A stretch of DNA of 64,000 nucleotides from JACCWP01 sp963785115 (GTDB taxonomy: Bacteria; Actinomycetota; Actinomycetes; Propionibacteriales; Nocardioidaceae): NCBI GenBank assembly GCA_963785115.1, contig CAWATY010000008.1, positions 1-64,000 on the forward strand, read 5' to 3'. The notes beneath the pieces were generated by a model that was given only the letters and a program-made list of their open reading frames with translations, did not search any database and was not told the origin of the DNA. Below, piece by piece: positions 53,563-63,781 of the stretch (positions are counted from its first letter, which is position 1; each line of letters starts with the position of its first letter). The position numbers were made by a program, and so were the translations under genes.

Positions 53563-54758
53563 TCAGGCCGTGCTGACCGCCTCGCGCGGCACTGCCTCGA
53601 CGCCGATCGCAGGGCGCGGGCGGGAACCGGGCAGGGCCGCGGCGACGAGCCCGGCCACGACCAGGAGCAGTGTCATACCGCCGGTGACCGCGGTCAGCCC
53701 CACCGCGACCAGCCCGAACGGCAGGGCCGCGGTGCCGGCGGCCGAGCCCAGGGCCCGTCCCGCGGTGCCCCGGGCCAGTGCGCCGGCGACCGGCCCACGC
53801 GCGTTGGCCGCCGTCGTCGCGTCCAGCAGCCCCTCGAGCGTCGTCATGAACTGACCGGACAGCAGCTGGGCGGCGCAGAACACCACAACGCTGAACGGCG
53901 CCAGCGGCCACAGCACCACCATCCCGACCGCGCAGAGGATCCAGGCGACCGGGCCGTTCGGCGTCGCGCCGGGCCAGCAGCGCCGCAACGTACGGGGCCG
54001 ACAGCGACCCGACCGTGAAGGCGATCGCGGCCAGTGCGACCGACGACCGACCGTGCAGCTCGGCGGCCAGCGGGACCGACAGCAGCGTGGGCGCGGATGC
54101 GATGGCCATCAGCACCACCCCGGCCACCAGGGGCACCGACGGCCGCGGCCGGACGCCCCGCCCGAGAGGCACGGTCGGCATCGGCTCGATCCGTGAGGTG
54201 CCGGCCACCCGCACGGTGGGCAGCAGCGCCAGCACGTAGACCGCGACGATCACGAGCACGGTCGGGGACGGTTCCTGCAGGACACTTCCGGGCACGAGCG
54301 CGGCCGCCGCCGCACCGAGCGCCTCGACGGCCGCGACCCCGGTCCCGTACAGGGTGAGCGCGGCCGGGTCCGGGAGCGACGGAGGCCACCTCGGCGCGCA
54401 TGCCGGCGTACCCCGTCCACGCCGTGACGTTCATGACGACGACGCACGCCGCCAGCCACCAGATGCCCAGGTCGAGGAACAGCACCACGAAGACACCGAC
54501 CCGCAGGACCGCCTCGGCAGCCGCCGCCGTGCGCAGCAGGTGTCGCCCGCCGAGTCGTACCGACAGGTGGCTCGCGACAGGTGCCGACAGGGCGATCCCG
54601 ACGAGCATGGCCGCTCCCGCGACACCGGCCGCGCGCAGGCCGTAGCGGTCGAGGATCTCCAGCATCAGCAGCGTCCACGCGAACGACAGGCACACCGAGT
54701 CGATCCAGCCGGCGATCATGAGCCGGCGGAGGCTCTGCCCGACGTGCCTGCCCGCCAC
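53563..54758 (-). pseudogene. MFS transporter, two frame breaks
   Basis: Twelve-segment permease-like protein in three frames. Segment 1 (54758 to about 54378): LRRLMIAGWIDSVCLSFAWTLLML. Segment 2: EALGAAAAALVPGSVLQEPSPTVLVIVAVYVLALLPT to APYVAALLARR. Segment 3 (about 53975 to 53563): NGPVAWILCAVGMVVLWPLAPFSVVVF. One extra base near 54373 and another near 53973 explain both shifts; corrected length 397 aa. ATG 54758 lies 13 bp after the ODC-like gene, so the two form an operon. Confidence 0.8.
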
Positions 54759-54771
54759 GATGTCGCTGCTC

Positions 54772-55961
54772 CTAGGCCCGGGGCACGACGATGGCCTGCG
54801 GGGGCGGGAAGCCGTTGAAGCTGGACGCGTAGCTCAGCGTGTACGCGCCGGCCGAGCCCACGTAGATGCGGTCGCCCTCGGCCATCGTGACCGGCAGCGC
54901 CGCCCCGTAGAACATGGTGTCCGCGCTGTCGCAGGTCGGCCCGGTGATCGTGTACGGGACGTGCGGCACGACGCCGTGATCGGAGCGCGACGACCACAGC
55001 GGGAAGCGCCACTGCCCGACCGCCTGGTGCGTCTCCATCAGCCCGTTGTAGGCGCCGACGTCGAGGTACAGCCACTCCTCGCCCGCCCGCTCCTCACGGC
55101 CGAGCACGGTGGCCGCCATGACGGCGCTCTCCGCGACGAGATGACGTCCGGGTTCGGCGGCCAGCAGGGCCGGACGGTACGGGAGGTGGTCGTCGACGGC
55201 CGACATGACCGCCCGCCCGATCTGCTCGATGGTCGGGACCTTGTCGCCGTAGCGGGCGGGGAACCCGCCCCCGATGTCGAGCATCTCCAGCTCCATGCCG
55301 TCGCCGGCGAGCTGGCGCATCAACCGACCGGCCGAGGCCAGTGCCTGCACGAAGGACGAGGTCGACGTGCACTGCGAGCCGACGTGGAAGGTCAGGCCGT
55401 ACGGCCGGAGCCCCAGGCCCTCGGCGACCTGCATCAGCGCGCGGGCGTCGTGGTACTCGGCCCCGAACTTGCGGGACAGCGGGAACACGCTGTTGCTGTC
55501 GTCCACCCGCACCCGCACGTACACCGCCGCGCCCGGTGCGTTGGCGGCGATCTTGTGCAGCTCGCTCTCGGAGTCGAAGGCAAGCGCCACAGCCCGGCGG
55601 CCGCCGTCTCCCGGATGTGCCCGGGTGGCTTGACCGTGTTGCTGTAGAGGACGTCGGCGGGATCGACTCCGACGTCCTGCAGCAGCCGCAGCTCGCCGAG
55701 CGAGGCGACCTCGAAGTCGACGCCCGCCTGACAGGCCGTCGCCAGCACGGCCGGCGTCGAGTTGCACTTGATGGCGTAGAACGGGCGGACGCCCGGCAGC
55801 GCGTCGCGGAAGCGGTCGATGCGCTCCGCGAACAGCTTCGGGTCGCACGCCAGGAACGGAGTCGGCACGTCGATGTCGTTCAGGACCCGCGGATCGAGGC
55901 TGCTGGGCCACTGGCCCGGGAGGCGGAGCACGGCGCTGAGGTCGCGCATCGACACGGTCAT
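54772..55961 (-). CDS. Type III PLP ornithine/lysine decarboxylase-like (frameshifted)
   Basis: Alanine-racemase-fold enzyme making putrescine or cadaverine. Pyridoxal lysine in PFYAIKCNSTP (Lys65), HVGSQCTSTS, DIGGGFPARYGD, AEPGRHLVAE and the substrate-binding GPTCDSADTM (Cys of the active site). The frame breaks near 55594: RETAAAGLWR continues as AFDSESELHKIA in another frame; one missing base (giving WRFAFDSESE) restores 396 aa. Followed by the MFS gene, a likely product exporter. No NIS siderophore synthetase is nearby. Confidence 0.83.
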
Positions 55962-56000
55962 GCGGCTCCGTTCGTAGACTGGCGGCGGTTGGGTCGGATC

Positions 56001-58753
56001 TCACGCGGGCTTGCTCCCGTCCCTGACTGCCCGGAGCTGCGTGCGCTCCATCAGCAAGGGCTGGATCTCGTCGGCGGGCAGGGCGGGTGAGAAATGGAAG
56101 CCCTGGCCGGTCGTGCACCCCTGACGCCGCAGCATCAGCATCTCGTCGGGACGCTCGATGCCCTCGGCCACCGTCTCGAGGTTCATCGTGTGGCCGAGAC
56201 GCACGATCGTGCTGACCAGGGACGCGTCCCCGCCCTCGGACATCCGCTCGATGAAGCTGCGGTCGATCTTGAGCACGTCGACGGGGAAGCGGTGCAGGTA
56301 GCTCAGCGACGAGTAGCCGGTGCCGAAGTCGTCGATCGCCAGCCGGACACCCATGGTCTGGATCGCGCGCAGCGTCGACAGGGTCGCCCCGGAGTCGTCC
56401 AGCAGCACGCTCTCGGTCATCTCCAGGGTCAGGGACTTCGCCGCCAGGCCGGTCTCCTCGAGCACCGTGGCCACGGTCTTTGTCATGTCGCCGTCGTACA
56501 GCTGACGAGCGGAGACGTTGACGCTGACCCGCAGGTCGCAGAGCTCGACGTGGCCGCGCTGCCACTCGACGGTCTGCTCGCACGCCTGGCGCAGCACCCA
56601 CTCACCGAGGACCCGGATCAACCCGGTCGACTCCGCCAGCGGGATGAACTCGCTGGGTGGGATGGCGCCCAGCGTCGGGTGCTGCCAGCGGGCGAGCGCC
56701 TCGACGCCGGTGACCCGGCCCGACCGCATGTTGATCAGCGGCTGGTAGTGCACCTCGAGCTGGTTGTTCTCCAGGGCGGCCCGCAGATCGGCCTCGAGCC
56801 GGACCCGCTCGACGAGACCTGCGTGCATGCTCGGGTCGTACAGCGCGTAGCCGCCGGTCTTGGCCGCCTTGGCCTGGTACATGGCGAGGTCGGCGTTGCG
56901 CAGCAGGGACTCGGCGTCGCTCGCGTGGTCGCCGTGGTGCGCGATGCCCACGCTGGCGCTGAGGTGGACGATATTGGCGCTGCCGAGCTCGTACGGCTCC
57001 TGCAGCAGCGTGTTGACCCGCGAGGCGAGCGCGACCGTGTACGTGGGGTCGGTGAGGTCCTCGACCAGGACGGCGAACTCGTCGCCGCCGAAGCGGGCGA
57101 CGGTGTCGCTCGGGCGTACCTGCGTGCTCAGCCGGCGGGCGACCTCGATCAGCAGCTGATCGCCACTGCTGTGACCGAGCGTGTCGTTGATCTCCTTGAA
57201 GCCGTCGAGGTCGAGGAAGAGCACGGCCAGCGAGCCCGGCTTCAGGTCCCGACGGGTCAGCGCGTGCTCCAGCCGGTTCTTGAACATCGCCCGGTTGGAC
57301 AGCGACGTCAACGAGTCGTGGAACGCCTGGTGGACCAGCTGTTCCTCGAGGATGGTGCGATCGGTGACGTCACGGCTGTTGAGCACAAGACCCGCGACGC
57401 TGGCGTTGTCGAGCAGGTTGGTGATCGTCACCTCGAGATGACAGTCGCTGCCGTCACCCCGGCTCCAGACGTTGTGCACCGTCTGCATGCGCAGCGACTC
57501 CTGTGACGCCGAGTCGAGCGCGGCCTTGAGCATGACGGCCTGGTCGGGCTCCATCAGCTCCCAGACCGATCGCCCGGTCAACGCCTCCGCTGTGCGCCCG
57601 AGCACCCGTAGGCACGACTCGCTCTGATAGATCACGACGCCGTCGTGGTCGACGACCGTGACGACGTCCGAGCTGTGCTGCACGAGGGCCGCGAAGCGTT
57701 GCCGGCTCGAGTCCAGCTCGGCCGTCCTGGCCTCGACCCGCTGCTCGAGGTGGCGGGTGAGCGACCAGTTCTCGCGGAGCGTGAGGATCTGCCGCGCGAC
57801 CAGGAAGGCGATCAGGGCGGATCGGTCCCAGGCCACGAATGTCCCGGTGCCCCCGGTACGGACGAGTTCGAGCCCCGACGTGAGCAGGGCCACCGTGACC
57901 GCGGCGTACGGCAGGAAGGTGCCGAGCTGCCAGCCGAAACCGTCGTCGGAGTCCTGGTCGTCGTCGCGGCGGCGGCGGGGGTGGCGACCACAGCGGCCCA
58001 CAGCATCAGGGTGAAGCCGAGGAACCAGCCGATGTCGATCAGGCTGCCGGAGCTGTAGGTGCCCGCCGTCGTCAGGTACACGAAGCCGGAGTCGGCCACT
58101 GCGAAGGCCACCAGTCCGGTGCCCACCAGCGGCAGCGAGACCGGCAGCGCGACGCCGGAGTGTCGGGTCCGCAGCCAGGTGTAGATGACGATGGTGATGA
58201 CGACCGTGTCGCCGACCGGGTAGGCCAGCGAGATGGCCTGGGTGAGGAGGCTGTCTCCGCCCGCGGCCACGACCGGCCCCAGGACCAGGACCCAGCTGAC
58301 CAGCAGCAGGGACGCCGCCACCATCAGCCCGTCCAGGATCGTGCGGACCCGACCGGCGAGCGTGGGGGCGGCCAGCGGAAGACTCAGTAGGGCGCCCGCC
58401 GCCAGCGGGGGCATGCCGAGGTAGCCGACATCTGCCAACGACGGGAACGGGACATCTCGCCCGAGGACGGACTCGTACCAGGTCCAGATCGCCTGTCCCA
58501 CCGACCACGACAAGGACGCCAGACCGAGGAAGAACCAGAACCGCCGGAGCGGGTGCGCCACCCGGGCGCGCACGATGGCGGCCAGGCCGGCCGCGAACGC
58601 GATCGCGGTCAGCCCCACGTTGGACACCAGCTGGCCGGCCGTCGCGTTCCCCGCCTGGGCCAGCACAAGAAGGGTCAGCACCCAGACCGTCACGACGACG
58701 CTCAGCGCGACCTTCGTGACGGCGTGACTGGGCCGACGGAGCGTGTCCTCCAT
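56001..58753 (-). CDS. Membrane GGDEF-EAL cyclic-di-GMP protein with PAS (frameshifted)
   Basis: About 917 aa after correction. N-terminus with nine or ten membrane segments (MASE-like), PAS domain (VQHSSDVVTVVDHDGVVIYQSES), GGDEF domain with intact site RFGGDEFAVLVED, and EAL domain VEALARWQHP, NVSARQLYDGD, IDDFGTGYSSLSYL and ETVAEGIE. Both catalytic signatures are present (EAL as EALAR), so it may be bifunctional. One base is missing in the GCC-rich run at about 57963-57985. ATG 58753 has CACCCT 6 nt upstream (leaderless pattern). Confidence 0.85.
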
Positions 58754-58912
58754 TCCGGCAGGGTGGCGTCAGCAGCCACACCACGAACAGGCTCCGGGGC
58801 TGTTGACGCCGCTTCGGACGATGCCGGTCAGACCGATCAGCCGACGCCAGGCCCGCCGGCAAGGGCGAATGGGTGATTCGGGCCCTTCGTCAGCCTCCGC
58901 CGCCCACGTGCG

Positions 58913-60310
58913 TCAGGCGCGGACCACGAACGGCGGGACGACGATCCGGTTCTTCGGGTCGAGGGCGGTCATCAGGTGCAGGGAGCCGTCGTCCTGCAGT
59001 CCCGAGATCGGGGTGAGCCGCGCCTCGGAGCCGTCGATCTCGACGAGCAGCAGGTGTGCCTGCGCCGCCCACGCGGTGGTGTGTGCGTCGTCGAAGTCCT
59101 CCGGGATGTCCTCGCGAACCTTGCCGCCCGAGCCGGAGATCACGCAGGTGCGCCCGTCGACCTCGGAGACCTGGAAGTTGTGCTCGTGGCCGGCGAGCAC
59201 CAGCCGCACGCCGCCCTGGTCGAACAGCGGCTCGAGCGACTCCAGCATCTCGGCGTCGTTGTGGTGCGACGGTCCGGCGCAGTACAGCGGGTGGTGGGAG
59301 AACGGGATCCGCCAGCGCATGTCGGCCTTGGCGAACGTGTCAGCCAGCCACGCCTCGTGGTCCGGGACCTGGAAGAACCGGTGGTACGTCTCGCTCTCGC
59401 TGTCCTGGGACGTGTCGACGCACACCAGCTCGAGATCGCGCCCGTACTGCAGCCGGTAGAACAGCCCCGGCTGCACCGACGCGCGGTCCTGGTCGTCGCG
59501 GAAACGCTCGCCGGTGTGGAAGTTGTCCTCCATCTGCGCCCGGTCGTCGCTGCCCTCGGTGTCGGTCGTGTCGTGGTTGCCGATGGCCGGGAACACAGGC
59601 ACCCGGGCGATGACATAGCGGTACGGGGCGAAGAAGCTCGAGTACCAGTCGTCGTCCTCGCCACCGCTCTCGTCGTCCACCTGCCCCTGCTCGCCCTGGT
59701 AGATGTTGTCGCCGAGCGAGATGACGAAGCGGACGTCGTGCTCCTCGACCAGCCGCTGCAGCACGCGGGCCACCCGCCGCTGGCGCCGGCTCGACTCGCT
59801 GTCCGAGCGGATCCCGACGCCATAGTCGCCGAGCGCGACGAACCGCACCGGCGGGCTTGCCGTCTCGGGCGCGGGCCAGGTACGGAACCGCAGGTCGTAC
59901 GCGCCGCCGCCCGCTGCCAGGTCGTACCCGCCGCGGTCCGACGGCATCAGGTCCCAGCGCTCCCCCGCTGCCCACAGGTCGCCGTCGACGACCACCCGGT
60001 AGGTGTAGTCGGTGTCCGGCTGCAGCCCCTCCACCCATACCCAGGTCCGGTCGGTCGTCTCGCCAGTGGCGACGACCTCACCGGTCGCGTCGATGACCTC
60101 GACGCTCGCGGGTCCGTACGACTCGGCGCCGTGCCCGATGCAGGTACGCCGGCCCGCGACGGCGCGCAGGTCGCTGTCGTCGACGACCTCCCAGCGCTCG
60201 TCGGGACCACTGCGGCGAAACCAGAACGCGCCCCAGGCGATCAGGACCCGGTCGTGGGACAGGTCGACCAGGTGTACGAACGGCTCACGATGGATCTCCG
60301 GCTCCGGCAC
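58913..60310 (-). CDS. Purple acid phosphatase-like metallophosphoesterase
   Basis: 465 aa. An N-terminal fibronectin-like domain (WVWVEGLQPDTDYTYRVVVDG) is followed by the phosphoesterase: FVALGDYG, SLGDNIYQGEQ, AIGNHDTTD, FSHHPLYCAGPSHHN and LAGHEHNFQ. No signal peptide, so apparently cytoplasmic, unusual for this family. GTG 60310 has CAAGGT 6 nt upstream. Alternatively a secreted enzyme with a start further upstream, but no hydrophobic N-terminus is visible there. Confidence 0.85.
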   Translation of the reverse strand: MPEPEIHREPFVHLVDLSHDRVLIAWGAFWFRRSGPDERWEVVDDSDLRAVAGRRTCIGHGAESYGPASVEVIDATGEVVATGETTDRTWVWVEGLQPDTDYTYRVVVDGDLWAAGERWDLMPSDRGGYDLAAGGGAYDLRFRTWPAPETASPPVRFVALGDYGVGIRSDSESSRRQRRVARVLQRLVEEHDVRFVISLGDNIYQGEQGQVDDESGGEDDDWYSSFFAPYRYVIARVPVFPAIGNHDTTDTEGSDDRAQMEDNFHTGERFRDDQDRASVQPGLFYRLQYGRDLELVCVDTSQDSESETYHRFFQVPDHEAWLADTFAKADMRWRIPFSHHPLYCAGPSHHNDAEMLESLEPLFDQGGVRLVLAGHEHNFQVSEVDGRTCVISGSGGKVREDIPEDFDDAHTTAWAAQAHLLLVEIDGSEARLTPISGLQDDGSLHLMTALDPKNRIVVPPFVVRA

Positions 60311-60328
60311 CCGCCCACCTTGGCATCC

Positions 60329-60781
60329 TCAGCGGTCCACGCTGGTGAACAGCACCGCCCGGCGCAGTTCCGCTGCCTCGGCATCGGTCAGCCGGTGGCC
60401 CTTGGGCACCACGATCCCGAGGATTCGTGCCGATGCGCCGGCCGCCAGCACCTCGCGCAGCCAGGGACCGACGCGCGCGCCGTCCTCCACGAGCTCGGCG
60501 TGCACGGGCCGGGCCCTGCCACCGCGTACCAGCTCGGCGTCGACGCCGCCACGGACGTTGGCCGCCCAGGCGCCGTCGGTGAACGCCACCTCGCCAGCCG
60601 CGCAGTCGTAGACGCCACAGGGGATCTCGAGCCGCCGCCCGGAGCGGCGACCCGTCACCCGGAGCACGCCGAACGGGATCCACCGCCCGAGCCGGGTGGG
60701 CAGGAGCCGCCGCATCATCGGGTTGAGCACGTACTTGACCAGCCACAAGGGTGGTGGCTTGGAGCGCACGCCATCGGTCAC
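60329..60781 (-). CDS. DDN-like F420-dependent nitroreductase family protein
   Basis: 150 aa split beta-barrel. Typical KYVLNPMMRRLLPTRLGRWIPFGVLRVTGRRSGR, where the last part resembles the deazaflavin (F420) phosphate site of DDN proteins. GTG 60781 overlaps the SnoaL stop (GTGA). Substrate unknown; with the LLM enzyme at 15 kb this suggests active F420 metabolism. Confidence 0.85.
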   Translation of the reverse strand: MTDGVRSKPPPLWLVKYVLNPMMRRLLPTRLGRWIPFGVLRVTGRRSGRRLEIPCGVYDCAAGEVAFTDGAWAANVRGGVDAELVRGGRARPVHAELVEDGARVGPWLREVLAAGASARILGIVVPKGHRLTDAEAAELRRAVLFTSVDR

Positions 60782-61215
60782 GAGCCCGGGTCACCGTCGG
60801 TCGGCTGCTCGTGCACGTGCTGGCCGACAGCCTCGTCGACACCGGGCCCGGCCTCCGCGTCGACGGGCTCGAGGTAGAAGCGGGCCCAGGAGATGCGGTC
60901 GTCAGCGATGCCGAAGACGACGACGCCAGCCATCCGGAGCGGCCGACCGTCACCCCCGGTGCCGCTCCACGACCACTCGGTCCACTCCACGTCGTCGTCG
61001 CGAGTCGCGCGGACGAGCGTCGCGTGCAGGTCCGGTGCCGACCCGAGGATGCGCTCCCAGTTCCGTCGTACCTGCGCCGCGCCCTGGAACGACCGCGACG
61101 GGTGCGCGGGCGTCTCGTTGCGGTAGTCGTCGGCGAACAGGCCCACGATCGTCTCGAGGTCGTGCGCGTTGATGGCATTACGCAGTCGCGCGGCGACAGA
61201 AGCCGACCCCGTCAT
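60778..61215 (-). CDS. SnoaL/NTF2-like polyketide cyclase-family protein
   Basis: 145 aa, cone-shaped alpha+beta barrel. Motifs ARLRNAINAHDLETIVGLFADDYRNETP and RISWARFYLEPVDAE fit the SnoaL-like fold. ATG 61215 is preceded by GAGGAG. Members are often orphan hydrolases/isomerases. Co-translated with the DDN-like gene; 55 bp downstream of the decarboxylase gene. Confidence 0.83.
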   Translation of the reverse strand: MTGSASVAARLRNAINAHDLETIVGLFADDYRNETPAHPSRSFQGAAQVRRNWERILGSAPDLHATLVRATRDDDVEWTEWSWSGTGGDGRPLRMAGVVVFGIADDRISWARFYLEPVDAEAGPGVDEAVGQHVHEQPTDGDPGS

Positions 61216-61270
61216 GTGACTCCTCTCGACCGGTGACCCGTCGCGACCCTCCACCCGGCCGTTGCCCCGG

Positions 61271-62707
61271 TCAAGCGCCCGGACCGGCGGCAAGCTCGGC
61301 GGCGTGCCGACGGAGGCTGTCGAGCACCTCGTCGACCCGGGCGCGATCGGTACGGACGTTGAGGATCGCCATCCGGCCCACGTAGCGGCCACCGATGCGG
61401 GTGCTGGACAGGAACCCGCGCCCCTCGGCGTTGACCCGCCGCAGCAGCTCGGCGGTCGCCTCGTCCTCGTCGGCCTGCGCCCGCCCGGGCAGCCGCACGT
61501 GGTAGCCGACGATGGACAGCTCCGGGCGGTCGAGGACGCAGAGGTTCTGGTCGGCGGCCAGCGTCTCGTACGCGTGCGCGGCCAGGTCGAGCTTCTCGTC
61601 CAGTGCGTTGCGGAACGCCGCGACGCCGTGCAGGTGCAGCGGCAGCCAGACCCGGATCCCGCGGGAGTCACGGGTCAGCTCGGGGCTGATGTCGGCGAAG
61701 TCGGGCAACCCGGTCTGCTCGATGTCCTGCAGGTAGCTCGCGGACTGACCGGAGTGCGCGCTCCGGAGCAGCTCGGCGTCGCGCACCAGCAGGCAGCCGG
61801 TGCCGTACGGCAGGAACATCCCCTTGTGCGCGTCGAGCACCAGCGAGTCGGCCAGCTCGACGCCGCGCAACCGGTCGCGGCCGCGCTCGGTGAGCTGGAA
61901 GAACCCGCCGTACGCCGCGTCGACGTGGAACCACAAGCCCTCGTTCGCCGCGAGCCGGGCGAGCTCGGGCAGCGGGTCGACGGCTCCGGTGTTCGTGGTA
62001 CCGGCGGTGGCGACCAGGCAGAACGGCAGTCGTCCGTCGGCCCGGTCGGCACGTACCGCCGCCCGCACCGCCTCGACGTCCATCCGCTGGTGGTCGTCGG
62101 CAGGCACGGTACGGATCGCGGCGTCCGGGAAGCCGGCAAGGCGAGCGGCCTTGGCGATCGACTGGTGGGCCTGCTCGGTGACGTACAGCGTGCCGGCGAG
62201 GAAGTCCTCCGGCAGCCGCGCGTGCCGGGCGGTGACGACCGCGGAGAACGCCGCCAGCGAGCCGCCGGTGGTGAGGATGCCGCCGGCAGAGTCGGGCAGG
62301 TCGAAGAGGTCGGCCAGCCAGCGCAGCACCGTGGTCTCGAGCGCCACCAGGCCAGGACCGGCCGCTGCGAGGCCGGTGTAGCGGTTGAGCACGTCGGCCA
62401 CCAGCTCGGCGATCGCCGCCCCCACGATGCCGCCGCCGGGGATGTAGCCCATGTGCCCGCCGCTCGGCGTGATGTGTCCCTTGGCGGCGGCCCGGTCGAG
62501 CACGGCCAGCAGCTCGTCCAGCGGCCGGCCCTCCTCCGGCGGCGGGCGCAGCAGCGCGGGGTCGGCGACCAGCTCGGCGACGCCGCTCATGTCGAAGGCG
62601 CGGTGGTCAGGCAGCCGTTCGAGCACGCCCGCCACGTAGTCGGTGGCCGTGCCGAGCAGCGCACGGAGCTCGGCGTCGTCGGGCTCGAGCGGTCGGTCTG
62701 CGGTCAT
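61271..62707 (-). CDS. Aromatic-L-amino-acid decarboxylase family (PLP)
   Basis: 478 aa, group II decarboxylase. Pyridoxal site SLVLDAHKGMF (Lys295), HITPSGGHMGYIPGGG substrate loop, TTGGSLAAFSAVVTARH and HVDAAYGGFF (Asp of the ring-binding site). Tyr or Trp/DOPA decarboxylases, or sphinganine-lyase-like enzymes, share this fold; the HMGYIPGG stretch is typical for tyrosine/DOPA-type enzymes. Substrate unproven. It may share an operon with the SnoaL and DDN genes downstream (55 bp gap). Confidence 0.9.
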   Translation of the reverse strand: MTADRPLEPDDAELRALLGTATDYVAGVLERLPDHRAFDMSGVAELVADPALLRPPPEEGRPLDELLAVLDRAAAKGHITPSGGHMGYIPGGGIVGAAIAELVADVLNRYTGLAAAGPGLVALETTVLRWLADLFDLPDSAGGILTTGGSLAAFSAVVTARHARLPEDFLAGTLYVTEQAHQSIAKAARLAGFPDAAIRTVPADDHQRMDVEAVRAAVRADRADGRLPFCLVATAGTTNTGAVDPLPELARLAANEGLWFHVDAAYGGFFQLTERGRDRLRGVELADSLVLDAHKGMFLPYGTGCLLVRDAELLRSAHSGQSASYLQDIEQTGLPDFADISPELTRDSRGIRVWLPLHLHGVAAFRNALDEKLDLAAHAYETLAADQNLCVLDRPELSIVGYHVRLPGRAQADEDEATAELLRRVNAEGRGFLSSTRIGGRYVGRMAILNVRTDRARVDEVLDSLRRHAAELAAGPGA

Positions 62708-62740
62708 GGGCGATGTCTACCGGACCGGGCTGTCCGCAGT

Positions 62741-63601
62741 TCACGCCCACCAGAAGTAGCCCTCGATGTGCGCGTTGGCCGAGACGTCGATGTCGTACCG
62801 CGGGTAGAGCCACCGCATGCAGCCGTACTTGAAGACGCAGTTGGACGCCTTGTACATCCGGTCGAACTGGAAGGTGCGGTGCAGCGGGTCGGTGAAGTGG
62901 TCGTCGTTCTCGACCAGGCCGTCGAGGCCGATGGCGAAGTCGTTGACGTAGGTGGTGTCGAGGTCGCCGCTGTGGTGGGTGATCTGGCCGTCGTTCCAGC
63001 ACCACTCGAACCTGGTCTCGAACTCCCACAGGTCGACCCCGACGAGCGACTCCAGTCGCGGCGGCTGGTGGGTCCAGGACGCGCACTCCTGACCGAGGCG
63101 GTTGGTGAACAGCCGGGTCTCGCCGGGCAGCGAGTCGATCGCCACCCGGTGGCCGGGCAGGTGCCGGCGCGGGTGGGCGAAGTAGTGCCGGCCGATGAGC
63201 TTGAGGTTGTGCTTGCGGATGATGCGCCGCTCGTTGATGCCGTAGTCCGGTACCGGGAACCGCTCCGCGTGGTGACCGTGCCCGCGCCGGTGCGCCACAA
63301 CGGCCATCCGCCGGGCGTGGTTGAGCACCTTGCAGACCTTGGGAGCGCGGCGGCAGCGACGCTCGTCCTGGTCGGTGGCCGCGCCTGTCGTCGTACTGGC
63401 CGCCCCTTCCGTACGAGTACTGGTGCTGCTGCTCGCCAGCGACAGGTCGAGGTCGTCCACGACGACCCTGCCGTCGGGCACCTTCGCCCAGAAGGTCACC
63501 GCCAGCACGGCCAGGACCAGCAGGGCGACTACGGCCATCGTGATCAGCAAGACCCGCCTGCTGGGCCGGCTTCGTTCCGTCCGTCGTCCGTCTTTCATCA
63601 T
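62741..63601 (-). CDS. Membrane-anchored extracytoplasmic protein of unknown function
   Basis: 286 aa. An N-terminal basic stretch (KDGRRTERSRPSRR) is followed by one transmembrane helix (VLLITMAVVALLVLAVLAVTFW), a Ser/Thr-rich linker, then a His/Trp-rich extracellular domain with four or more cysteines (RRCRRAPKVCKVL, CVFKYGC, EWCWNDG) that could form disulphides. The ATG at 63601 has GAGGGGG upstream; the frame extends to 63709 without support. I do not recognise a family, but RLFTNRLGQECASW and FEWCWNDGQITHHSGDLDT look like a conserved fold. Confidence 0.7.
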   Translation of the reverse strand: MMKDGRRTERSRPSRRVLLITMAVVALLVLAVLAVTFWAKVPDGRVVVDDLDLSLASSSTSTRTEGAASTTTGAATDQDERRCRRAPKVCKVLNHARRMAVVAHRRGHGHHAERFPVPDYGINERRIIRKHNLKLIGRHYFAHPRRHLPGHRVAIDSLPGETRLFTNRLGQECASWTHQPPRLESLVGVDLWEFETRFEWCWNDGQITHHSGDLDTTYVNDFAIGLDGLVENDDHFTDPLHRTFQFDRMYKASNCVFKYGCMRWLYPRYDIDVSANAHIEGYFWWA

Positions 63602-63742
63602 CAGCGCCCCCTCGAACCGCTCCCCGTGTGGTGATCGGGAGACGGTCGCCGAGCGGGCGCAGCGGATCAACGGGTCGGCGCGGAGGTGTGGACGGTCCAA
63701 GCCGTCCACAAGAGAACCTGGAGCGAGGCCTGGCTGTGATGA

Positions 63743-63758
63743 GGGTAGATTTCTACCC
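63743..63758. promoter_or_regulatory. Inverted repeat GGGTAGATTTCTACCC, vapB operator
   Basis: Perfect 7+2+7 repeat, immediately before the TAGCGT -10 (63759-63764) and 24 nt before the vapB start; a further half site GGTAGA lies at 63772. Position between the -35 and -10 regions is typical of antitoxin autoregulation. The ribosome-binding site AAGGTAG overlaps the half site. Confidence 0.55.
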
Positions 63759-63781
63759 TAGCGTCGTGAAAAGGTAGAAGC

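Noticed and set aside
56094..57506. 470-residue plus-strand frame opposite GGDEF-EAL
   Set aside because: Shadow frame; complete GGDEF and EAL motifs are on the minus strand.
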